A DNA stretch of 19,729 bases from Dehalococcoidia bacterium UBA1151 (GTDB taxonomy: Bacteria; Chloroflexota; Dehalococcoidia; Lucifugimonadales; Lucifugimonadaceae), in the NCBI GenBank assembly GCA_002311865.1, contig DBZV01000200.1:33946-53674 (forward strand), read 5' to 3'. Shown one piece after another: positions 7,136 to 13,688 of the stretch. The first letter of the stretch is position 1. Every line of letters begins with the position of its first letter. A model generated the notes under the pieces. The model did no database searches. It was not told where the DNA came from and was given only the letters and a program-made list of their open reading frames with translations. The position numbers and the translations under genes are program-made.

Positions 7136-7830
7136 TCGACTACCGTGTGATCACGCTCTTTCCGGAGATGTTCGAGTCTGCGCTTGGGTCAAGTATCATC
7201 GCTCGTGGTATCAAAGACGGCCTCATCTCTTTGGAGTGCACTCAAATACGTGACTTCGCGAACGACAAACATCATTCTGTGGATGATTCCCCATACGGCG
7301 GTGGTCCCGGCATGGTGATGAAGGTGGAGCCGTTGGCGTCGGCGGTGGCATCGATCAGCGCGGGGTTGGATCAGCCAGCACGGGTGGTGCTGATGTCACC
7401 ACAGGGTAGACGGCTCACGAACGACCTTGCGCAGGAGCTCGCGTTGGAGCAGACGCTGGTCATCGTCTGCGGCCACTATGAAGGCGTAGATGAGCGATTT
7501 ATCGAGCTGTTTGTCGATGATGAGGTAAGCATTGGCGACTTTGTGGTGACGGGTGGCGAGCTCCCCGCCATGGTGCTGATAGACGCAGTTTCCCGGTTCG
7601 TGCCGGGCGTGCTTGGGGATCTCAACTCCGCCCATCGGGATACGTTCGGACCAGAATCGGATGGGCTGTTGCAAGGACCCGTCTACACCAGGCCATCGGA
7701 ATTCCGCGGACTCACCGTCCCAGACGTCCTGATATCCGGCGATCACGCGGCGGTTGAGCGGTGGCGAAAAGACATCTCTCTTAGTAGGACACGTGAGCGC
7801 CGCCCAGATCTGCTGAAATCCGAGGATTAG
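7132..7830 (+). CDS. trmD: tRNA (guanine-37 N1)-methyltransferase TrmD
   Basis: SPOUT methyltransferase that makes m1G37 in tRNAs reading codons starting with C and prevents frameshifting. The 232-residue protein has the characteristic opening RVITLFPEMF, the DDSPYGGGPGMVMK segment (51-64), the trefoil-knot motifs CGHYEGVDER (113-122) and IGDFVVTGGELP (134-145), and the GPVYTRP segment (182-188). The start is TTG at 7132, overlapping the preceding stop as TTGA; a GTG at 7147 would remove family-typical residues. In many bacteria trmD follows rpsP and rimM; here those are missing and a MogA-like gene takes their place. rplS follows downstream as usual, but with its own promoter-like sequence. 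Confidence 0.96.
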   Translation: MIDYRVITLFPEMFESALGSSIIARGIKDGLISLECTQIRDFANDKHHSVDDSPYGGGPGMVMKVEPLASAVASISAGLDQPARVVLMSPQGRRLTNDLAQELALEQTLVIVCGHYEGVDERFIELFVDDEVSIGDFVVTGGELPAMVLIDAVSRFVPGVLGDLNSAHRDTFGPESDGLLQGPVYTRPSEFRGLTVPDVLISGDHAAVERWRKDISLSRTRERRPDLLKSED

Positions 7831-7852
7831 TGAGTGGCGTAATGCATAACGC

Positions 7853-7882
7853 TTGTCAGCGGCGGACTCTGAGCCATAAACT
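7853..7882 (+). promoter_or_regulatory. Putative rplS promoter
   Basis: TTGTCA (five of six matches to the -35 consensus) and TAAACT (four of six to -10) are 18 bases apart, in the gap between trmD and rplS. Transcription would start near 7889, leaving a leader of roughly 120 bases before the preferred rplS start. Confidence 0.5.
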
Positions 7883-7904
7883 AAATCTTCAAGAAATTAC
7901 CCGT

Positions 7905-7927
7905 CGGCACCGCTAACTAGGTTGCCG
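7905..7927 (+). promoter_or_regulatory. Hairpin in the rplS leader, possible ribosomal-protein leader element
   Basis: CGGCACC (7905-7911) pairs with GGTTGCCG (7920-7927) across an 8-base loop, with one bulged T. It lies between the putative promoter and the rplS start. Autogenous leaders are common for ribosomal protein genes, but this one matches no motif I recognise, and no terminator follows it. Confidence 0.3.
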
Positions 7928-8007
7928 CAGTCAAATCCCCGCGTGATGGCATCTGAGTTCGTCTCATCGTGTCCATGCGCGAGGCAATTAGTACAGGATA
8001 CGTCCAG

Positions 8008-8361
8008 ATGGATGCCGCAGCTCTTCTCCCAGCCAAACCGCGGGACACAATTGATGAGTTCCGTCCTGGTGACACCGCCCGAGTCAACGTAAAGATTCGT
8101 GAAGGCGACCGAGAGCGTGTGCAGGCGTTCCAGGGCACGATTCTTCGTGGCTCACATCGCAAGGATCACACGCCACGTTCCGGCTATACCTTCACTGTTC
8201 GCCGGGTTTCTTACGGAGTTGGAGTTGAGCGAACTTTCTTGTTGAACTCGCCTTTGATCGACTCGGTTGAGGTGACTCGCAAGGGCAAGGTTCGAAGAGC
8301 CCGTCTCTACTACCTCCGAGGTTTGACTGGCAAAAAGGCCAGGATCAAGGAACGCCGTTAG
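8008..8361 (+). CDS. rplS: 50S ribosomal protein L19
   Basis: Large-subunit protein at the 30S-50S interface. The 117-residue product shows family landmarks in order: FRPGDTARVNVKI (18-30), RERVQAFQG (35-43), TFTVRRVSYGVGVERTF (61-77), and RKGKVRRARLYYLR (91-104). The ATG at 8008 is preferred because AGGA lies nine bases upstream and because 17 residues before FRPGDT is close to the family norm. Earlier in-frame starts (GTG 7969, ATG 7975) have no ribosome-binding site and would add 11-13 untypical residues. A strong intrinsic terminator follows 20 bp after the stop. Confidence 0.96.
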   Translation: MDAAALLPAKPRDTIDEFRPGDTARVNVKIREGDRERVQAFQGTILRGSHRKDHTPRSGYTFTVRRVSYGVGVERTFLLNSPLIDSVEVTRKGKVRRARLYYLRGLTGKKARIKERR

Positions 8362-8382
8362 GCTCTCTCGGTTACAGTTTCC

Positions 8383-8417
8383 AAAGGCGCCCCGTAATTT
8401 GGGCGCCTTTTATTTTT
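8383..8417 (+). terminator. Intrinsic terminator after rplS
   Basis: A perfect 10-bp stem (AAAGGCGCCC with GGGCGCCTTT) around an 8-base loop is followed by TATTTTT. This is a textbook Rho-independent terminator ending the mogA-trmD-rplS stretch. Confidence 0.92.
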
Positions 8418-8443
8418 AGTGGCGATCTCGGCGTTCTCCCTTC

Positions 8444-8473
8444 CATCATGCCCTCCGACGAGGGAATCCAGAG
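8444..8473 (-). repeat. Short hairpin repeat, copy A
   Basis: On the minus strand it reads CTCTGGATTCCC, a short loop, then GGAGGGCATGATG. The core CCCTC/GAGGG stem has a 4-base loop. Its ends resemble the other copies in this window (CTGGATTCCC at one end, GGG.ATGA at the other). Confidence 0.5.
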
Positions 8474-8542
8474 GACCGCCGCGCGGATTGTGACCCGAAC
8501 GCGAATTCAGCGTCGTCGTAATCGTATATGTGCCTGCCTGGA

Positions 8543-8611
8543 TTCCCTAAGTTCACAAACGAAGTGCAACACCCTAACGAGGCGTTGCACTTCGTTTGTG
8601 AACTTAGGGAA
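8543..8611 (+). repeat. Perfect 28-bp inverted repeat (long hairpin)
   Basis: Bases 8543-8570 are the exact reverse complement of 8584-8611, with a 13-base loop (8571-8583). The arms begin TTCCCTAAGTTCAC and end AACTTAGGGAA. It is preceded by TGCCTGCCTGGA, so its outer edge matches the repeat family in this region while the interior is different and much longer. No T-tract follows, so it is not an ordinary terminator. No transposase or target-site duplication is evident. Confidence 0.9.
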
Positions 8612-8661
8612 GATGGATGGCCTTCGATAGCCGTCACCAATGGCTACACAATCCGTCGACA

Positions 8662-8714
8662 CGCAACCGTCATCCCGGAATCGGAGACTTTGCGGAGATA
8701 TCTGTGATCTAGGC
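8662..8714 (-). repeat. Interspersed repeat, copy D
   Basis: Read on the minus strand from TGCCTAGATC to GGGATGACGG it matches 42 of 48 positions of the copy at 19571-19618, including the unbroken core GATATCTCCGCAAAG and CGATTCCGGGATGACG. The two copies lie in opposite orientation almost 11 kb apart, both in intergenic DNA. Confidence 0.82.
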
Positions 8715-8720
8715 ACGCAC

Positions 8721-8745
8721 ACGGTAAACCGCTGAGCTACACCGC
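8721..8745 (-). pseudogene. tRNA-like 5' fragment
   Basis: The minus strand reads GCGGTGTAGCTCAGCGGTTT, the form of an acceptor strand plus D-arm start of a bacterial tRNA. The second half of the D stem, anticodon arm, T arm and 3' acceptor strand are absent; repeat copy D follows a few bases later. It is at most a tRNA remnant, and chance resemblance cannot be excluded. Confidence 0.3.
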
Positions 8746-8802
8746 AATTGGCGTGCTAGTTAGTTGTCGCGTAGTTAGTTATTTGTGAAGGCGCAGGTGT
8801 GT

Positions 8803-8832
8803 GTCTGGGTTCCCATTTTCATGGGGATGACA
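8803..8832 (+). repeat. Short hairpin repeat, copy C
   Basis: The sequence runs GTCTGGGTTCCCAT, loop TTTC, then ATGGGGATGACA. CCCAT and ATGGG form a 5-bp stem. It shares the CTGG.TTCCC and GGGGATGACA ends with the other copies nearby. Confidence 0.55.
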
Positions 8833-8973
8833 GATGAGGTGAGTCGCGATGATCGAATCTTTGCTGGGGAGAATCTATGTTTCGGATTGTGGATAGGGAT
8901 GCCCACGCGACGGGGTGTTATTCGTCACGCACTAATACCAACCACAGAGTTCCCGCGCTACGCTGACTGTCAT

Positions 8974-11388
8974 ATGTTTGCGGAAGTTGCGGTAGACGTT
9001 CCTGGGAGCAGCCGGGGCACATTCAGCTATGGGATTCCGGACGGTATGGATGTCCGGGAAGGCCACGCTGTGTGGGTGCCGTTTGGGCCCCGGGTTCGGC
9101 GTGGGCTCGTTTTTGCGATTAGCGATGTCAGCCAGGTCGAGACGGTGCGGCCAATTGCCCGTCTGCTCAACGAGACGCCGCTACTGGCGCCCCATCAGAT
9201 TGAGCTGGCAATGTGGGTCGCCGAGTACTACCGCTCGAATCTATTCACTGCGGCATCACCCATGCTCCCTCCCGGCTTCGCAGACACGCTGAGGACTTAC
9301 GTCGCACCTGGGCCGATTGCCGATGCATCCGGATTGAGCGCACGCCATACGAGGGCGATTGCGCTGGTTTCGGAGGCCGGCCAGCTTCGGAAGACGGCGC
9401 TGGCACGAAAATTTGGTCGTGGCGGAGTGAGGTTGATCGACTCTCTGGTGAGGAGCGGTCATCTTGTCGAGTCGACCGTGTGGGACAGGCCGAAGACGGC
9501 AGAGGCGACGCAGAATTACGTTGTGCTCGAAACTTCCGAATCGGAGGCGCTGGAGTTGGCTGATACGCAGCGGTCGAAGGTTCGCGGGGATCTGCTGCGG
9601 TTCATGGCGGAGTCGGAGGACGGCTATCCACGACCTGAGTTAACTGGCCGGTTTGGACAGAGCGCCGTGTCCGGGCTGATCAAAAGCGGTCTGTTTTCAC
9701 TGGAAAAGCGACGCGTCGAGCGGGATCCGCTATCTCACTACCAGTTTCAGCGTTCGTTTTCGCTGGACCCAACCGCGCCACAGGCGGATGCAATAGCGCA
9801 GATCAACGAGGCGATCAACGCCGACGAGCCGAGGAAACCGTTTCTTCTGTATGGGGTCACCGGCAGCGGCAAGACTGAGGTCTACTTGCAAGCTACACAG
9901 AAGGCGCTTGACAACGGTCGCGGCGTCATCGTACTGGTTCCAGAGATCGCGCTAACGCCACAGAATCTTGCTCGTTTCGCCTCCCGATTTCCGGGTCGGA
10001 TCGCGCTTCTTCATTCCGGGCTTTCAGATGGCGAGCGATTCGATCAGTGGTGGGGAGTACATCGCGGCGAATACGAGATCGTGCTGGGCTCCAGGGGGGC
10101 CATCTTCGCACCAGTGCGGGATCTTGGCCTGATCATCATTGATGAGGAGCACGAGTGGACCTACAAGCAGAGTGACGCGTCTCCCCGCTATGACTCACGC
10201 CGTGTCGCCGAGCGGCTAGCTACCCTCACGGATAGCACGCTGGTTGCCGGTAGCGCGACGCCCGATGTCGCCGACTACCGCAGGGCAGAGCGGGGCGATT
10301 GGCGATCGCTGATGTTGCCGGACCGAGTGGTCGGCGCGCCGGATAGCCTAGCGCCGCTGGTAACGGTGGTGGATATGCGGCAGGAGTTGCGTGACGGGCA
10401 CACAGGGATGTTTAGCAGGGCACTCTTGAAGCACATGGATCGTGTGCTCGACGGCGAGGGGCGCATTATCCTCTTCTTGAATCGGCGAGGTAGCGCTTCA
10501 CACGTTCAGTGCAGAAACTGTGGCTACTCGCGACGGTGCAGCCGCTGCGACTCCAACATGACGTACCACCGCGCTGATGCTGGCGTTCCAGCAGCGCTGA
10601 TATGCCACTACTGTAGCCGACGCATCCGGTACACCAACGCATGCCCGGAATGTCACGAAAATCGCATGGTGCCCAGCGGCGTGGGTACTCATGCGGTGGT
10701 CGATGAGGTCGATCGTATCTATCCGCGCGCCGGCACCATCCGATGGGACCGCGATGTGGCTCGCACGGCAAAGGCGCACGAGGAGATTCTCTCGACGTTT
10801 TTGCACGGTAGCGAGCGCGTGCTGGTGGGAACGCAGATGGTCGCCAAGGGGCTCGACATCCCATCAGTCGAACTTGTCGGGGTGATATCCGCGGACACTG
10901 CACTTTCGATTCCCGATTTCCGTTCTGGGGAAAGGGCGTTCCAGATTCTGACTCAAGTTGCTGGCAGGGCAGGCAGGGGAATCAATCGTGGCGATGTGAT
11001 CATGCAGACTTTCCAGCCAGACCACTACGCAATCCAGGCAGCAGTGATACAGGATTTCGATGCGTTCTACAGGACCGAGATCGAATCGCGGCGCTCACAT
11101 GCGAATCCGCCGTTCACGTCGATTGTCCGGCTGGGCATCAGCGATCCGAATGGTGATAGTGCGCAGTCAGAAGCGTTTGAAGTTGCCGATCTCCTGAGAC
11201 GCGCCTCCACAGCTTCAGGCATGGAGTCTGTGCAGATACTTGGACCTTCGCCTTCATACCCCATGCGGATGCGGGGAGTGTATCGGTGGCACATCCTTCT
11301 AAGAGGCAGTTCGCCGCTTGATCTGTTGGATCAAATCCAACTACCGCATGGCTGGACCGTAGATGTGGATCCAGTTTCGGTAGCTTGA
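8974..11388 (+). CDS. priA: Primosomal replication-restart helicase PriA
   Basis: Superfamily 2 DNA helicase that reloads the replisome at stalled forks. The 804-residue protein begins with a 3'-end DNA-binding domain (FAEVAVDVP, then FSYGIPDGM and VWVPFGPRVRRG). The motor follows, with Walker A GVTGSGKT (294-301), DEEH (390-393) and GSATPD. Eight zinc-binding cysteines occur as four CxxC pairs between residues 513 and 560. The C-terminal helicase lobe includes VGTQMVAKGLDIPSVELVGV and QVAGRAGRG. The start is set at ATG 8974 by homology, because the family begins close to this point; there is no clear ribosome-binding site. An upstream extension to GTG 8785 would include a hairpin repeat. A fairly divergent winged-helix region lies at about residues 110-270. 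Confidence 0.95.
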   Translation: MFAEVAVDVPGSSRGTFSYGIPDGMDVREGHAVWVPFGPRVRRGLVFAISDVSQVETVRPIARLLNETPLLAPHQIELAMWVAEYYRSNLFTAASPMLPPGFADTLRTYVAPGPIADASGLSARHTRAIALVSEAGQLRKTALARKFGRGGVRLIDSLVRSGHLVESTVWDRPKTAEATQNYVVLETSESEALELADTQRSKVRGDLLRFMAESEDGYPRPELTGRFGQSAVSGLIKSGLFSLEKRRVERDPLSHYQFQRSFSLDPTAPQADAIAQINEAINADEPRKPFLLYGVTGSGKTEVYLQATQKALDNGRGVIVLVPEIALTPQNLARFASRFPGRIALLHSGLSDGERFDQWWGVHRGEYEIVLGSRGAIFAPVRDLGLIIIDEEHEWTYKQSDASPRYDSRRVAERLATLTDSTLVAGSATPDVADYRRAERGDWRSLMLPDRVVGAPDSLAPLVTVVDMRQELRDGHTGMFSRALLKHMDRVLDGEGRIILFLNRRGSASHVQCRNCGYSRRCSRCDSNMTYHRADAGVPAALICHYCSRRIRYTNACPECHENRMVPSGVGTHAVVDEVDRIYPRAGTIRWDRDVARTAKAHEEILSTFLHGSERVLVGTQMVAKGLDIPSVELVGVISADTALSIPDFRSGERAFQILTQVAGRAGRGINRGDVIMQTFQPDHYAIQAAVIQDFDAFYRTEIESRRSHANPPFTSIVRLGISDPNGDSAQSEAFEVADLLRRASTASGMESVQILGPSPSYPMRMRGVYRWHILLRGSSPLDLLDQIQLPHGWTVDVDPVSVA

Positions 11389-11410
11389 AGGTCCATTGAA
11401 CGCACGTCGA

Positions 11411-11416
11411 TATAAT
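11411..11416 (+). promoter_or_regulatory. Perfect -10 box (TATAAT) upstream of def
   Basis: TATAAT occurs in the 71-bp gap between priA and def, 43 bases before the GTG start. The only -35-like sequence, TTGAAG at 11385-11390, is 20 bases upstream and overlaps the priA stop, so the promoter call depends mostly on the -10 hexamer. It could drive def, the following nucleotidyltransferase and secDF. Confidence 0.42.
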
Positions 11417-11459
11417 TGGGCCAGATTCCCCACCCCTAACCCCGGAGACCTATTCACCT

Positions 11460-12191
11460 GTGGCAATTTTGCCTGTTCGCGTTCTACCTGATCCGATACT
11501 GAGAAAAGAAGCGAGACCTGTTGATGTAATTGATGACGCCATCCGCAAACTCGCGGCAGATATGATCGAGTCGATGCAGGCCGGCCACGGTATCGGGCTT
11601 GCCGCACCTCAGGTGGGCATACTGCGGCGCGTGGTAACTCTGGCGATGCCCGGCGAAGAGCCGTTCGCGCTGATCAATCCGGTCATTTCGGATCGCGAAG
11701 GGGAGCGGAGGATACCGGAAGGTTGTCTTAGCCTTCCCGGTTGGACGGGAATTGTCACAAGGGCAGTCTCGGTGACAGCGGACTACCTTGACCTTGAAGG
11801 AGTTGAACAGACCATCCCGGGGGCGACAGATCTTCTTGCGCAGGCTATCGAGCACGAGGTGGACCACCTCAATGGCATTGTGTTTATCGACCATCTTCAA
11901 GCGCACATTGATCTCTGGAAAGCGGATGAGGAGCCAGATCCTCGCCACGATCATCCCGAAATCGATTTTGAGCGTGAAGCCGCGAATGGGGATTTAGTCG
12001 CAGATGAGGACCGGCCCCAGGATGAGGATGAGCGACCAGGATTAGACGAAGAGTTCACAGATGATGAGGAGGATGAGCCGGAGCCCATCGTTCACGCCGA
12101 TCTGGCAATCTACCAGCAGGCCGATCTGGATCAGCTGGACATGGAGGTTCGGCGCTTGAGATCGCAGCTCCCTGAGTTGGAATTGAGCTAG
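11460..12191 (+). CDS. def: Peptide deformylase with long acidic C-terminal extension
   Basis: Metalloenzyme removing the N-formyl group from nascent proteins at the ribosome exit. All three motifs are present: GIGLAAPQ (44-51), EGCLS (87-91) with the metal-binding cysteine, and HEVDH (132-136) with the two metal-binding histidines and catalytic glutamate. The catalytic domain ends near residue 150. About 90 further residues follow, very rich in Asp and Glu (157-212), ending in a probable coiled segment (DQLDMEVRRLRSQLPELE). Most deformylases are 150-190 residues, against 243 here. GTG 11460 is the family-fitting start, although the nearest GGAG is 12 bases away. The next gene begins 12 bp downstream, so co-transcription is likely. 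Confidence 0.94.
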   Translation: MAILPVRVLPDPILRKEARPVDVIDDAIRKLAADMIESMQAGHGIGLAAPQVGILRRVVTLAMPGEEPFALINPVISDREGERRIPEGCLSLPGWTGIVTRAVSVTADYLDLEGVEQTIPGATDLLAQAIEHEVDHLNGIVFIDHLQAHIDLWKADEEPDPRHDHPEIDFEREAANGDLVADEDRPQDEDERPGLDEEFTDDEEDEPEPIVHADLAIYQQADLDQLDMEVRRLRSQLPELELS

Positions 12192-12203
12192 CCCGCAATC
12201 CCG

Positions 12204-13688
12204 ATGGATACCTTTGTTAGCAGCGCCATAAACGCACTCATTGAGGGCGGAATTGATGGCTATGTGGTGGGTGGCGCAGTGCGAGATCGGTTGCTTGGCC
12301 AAGAGCCAGACGATCTGGACATCGCTGTATCGGCTGATTCATCGGCTGCAGCCTATGCAGTGTCGAATTCCACAGGCGGTCGCTTGATAGTCCTGGACCC
12401 CGTCCGTGGCCACTATCGGGTAAATCGGCCATTAGACGTAGATTCGGGGCCGGGCTGGATTGACGTGGCGCTCATGCAGGGGGAGATCGCGCCCGATCTG
12501 GCCCGGCGTGATTTCACCATCAATGCCATGGCCATTGCCTTGCCGAACTGGGCCGATGAACTGGATCCGCAGCACCTAATCGATCCTCTGGGTGGTCAGG
12601 AAGATCTGCGAAAGGGCACCCTTCGCGTTTCGTCATTTGAAGTGCTGGAAGCTGATCCCGTTCGGTGTGTTCGCGCCGCGCGGTTTGCGGCGCAGTTTGA
12701 ATTGAGCGTCGATCACGATACCCGGGAGATGATCAAGGGCGCCGCGCAACTGGTACCTGGCGCCAGTCCTGAGCGGGTGCGGGATGAGATTTACGGGATC
12801 TTTGCCGCCGATAACGCATACCTAGGGGTGCGCGTCCTCGATGAGACCGGCGTTCTCAGCGCTGTGATGCCAGAAATTGACCGGGCAAGGGGCGTGTCTC
12901 AGCCGCCGAACCACCACTACTGGGACGTGTTTGAGCACTTGATGCACACCGTAGAGAATATCGATCAGATACTTGGCGATTTCACGGAATTGGACGCAGA
13001 TCATCCGGTCCTCGAAATTCCCCGCACGGCAGATTTCCCCGATTACTTTGGCGAAGAAGTGGGAGACGGGCAGACCAGAGCAACGCTACTGAAGTTGACA
13101 TCTCTGTTGCATGACATAGGGAAACCGGAAACCAAGACGATAACCGAGGCAGGCAAGACGCAGTTTCTGGGTCACGGGGAGTTGGGGTCTGAAATCGCTA
13201 CTGAGATTCTGACCCGCCTCAGATGCAGCAACAGCGTGATTCGTCACGTAGGTTCAATGATCAATTCTCATCTCAGACCGGGTCAAATCAGCCTTGATAG
13301 AACCGAGCCAAGCCGCCGCGCCGTATACCGTTACTGGCGAGACATGGGAACCGTTGCGAGAGATACTGTGTACTTGAGTTTTGCCGATTATCTGGCGGCG
13401 CGAGGGCCGCGAATAATCACGTCGGATTGGCAAGCATTTTGTGGTGTCGCCGGTGTTATACTCGGTAGAGCCTTCGAGGAGCCTCGCGATTCGAAGGCTT
13501 CTCTATTGCTCAACGGAAATCAAATCCAGCGTCAGTTCGGCCTGAAACTTGGGCCTGAGATAGGAATTCTGCTGAAGTTGCTAAGTGAGGCAGAGGCCCT
13601 GGGACGCGTCGAGACTCAAGAAGAAGCTGTGAATATGCTGCGTGGCGAGATAGCACGCGATAAAAGTGAACGCGGGAGTCGCCGGTGA
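12204..13688 (+). CDS. cca: CCA-adding tRNA nucleotidyltransferase / poly(A) polymerase family, with HD domain
   Basis: Class II nucleotidyltransferase, expected to add or repair the tRNA 3' CCA end. The head domain has GGAVRDRLLG (23-32) and the catalytic carboxylates in DDLDIAV (36-42). RRDFTINAMA (101-110) and DPLGG..DL (128-135) follow, then the neck helix segment ADPVRCVRAARFAAQ (150-164). A C-terminal HD phosphohydrolase-type domain is recognised by HHYWDVFEHLMHT (237-249) and LLHDIGKP (301-308). Length is 494. Full CCA-adding, A-adding and poly(A) polymerase activities are hard to tell apart by eye, so the symbol is provisional. The ATG at 12204 has no strong ribosome-binding site but matches the family start. 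Its stop overlaps secD as GTGA, indicating coupling. Confidence 0.92.
   Translation: MDTFVSSAINALIEGGIDGYVVGGAVRDRLLGQEPDDLDIAVSADSSAAAYAVSNSTGGRLIVLDPVRGHYRVNRPLDVDSGPGWIDVALMQGEIAPDLARRDFTINAMAIALPNWADELDPQHLIDPLGGQEDLRKGTLRVSSFEVLEADPVRCVRAARFAAQFELSVDHDTREMIKGAAQLVPGASPERVRDEIYGIFAADNAYLGVRVLDETGVLSAVMPEIDRARGVSQPPNHHYWDVFEHLMHTVENIDQILGDFTELDADHPVLEIPRTADFPDYFGEEVGDGQTRATLLKLTSLLHDIGKPETKTITEAGKTQFLGHGELGSEIATEILTRLRCSNSVIRHVGSMINSHLRPGQISLDRTEPSRRAVYRYWRDMGTVARDTVYLSFADYLAARGPRIITSDWQAFCGVAGVILGRAFEEPRDSKASLLLNGNQIQRQFGLKLGPEIGILLKLLSEAEALGRVETQEEAVNMLRGEIARDKSERGSRR

Larger units (their letters stand above)
8418..8973. other. Gene-poor region between rplS and priA, filled with short hairpin repeats
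   Basis: No convincing gene is seen in these 556 bases. The stretch contains four members of a short repeat family (near 8444-8473, 8536-8620, 8662-8714 and 8803-8832), a tRNA-like fragment (8721-8745) and a direct repeat TAGTTAGTT (twice between 8757 and 8780). The priA reading frame can be extended upstream to 8785, but that would translate one of the repeats, so the extension is probably noncoding. Confidence 0.7.

Noticed and set aside
8446..8722. Small open frames on both strands over the hairpin-repeat region
   Set aside because: Their predicted products are reverse images of the inverted repeat, so both strands code similarly (SSQTKCN-type segments); no ribosome-binding sites or homology.
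8785..8973. Upstream extension of priA to GTG 8785
   Set aside because: It would translate a hairpin repeat (8803-8832) and add 63 residues not expected in PriA; family homology begins at 8974.
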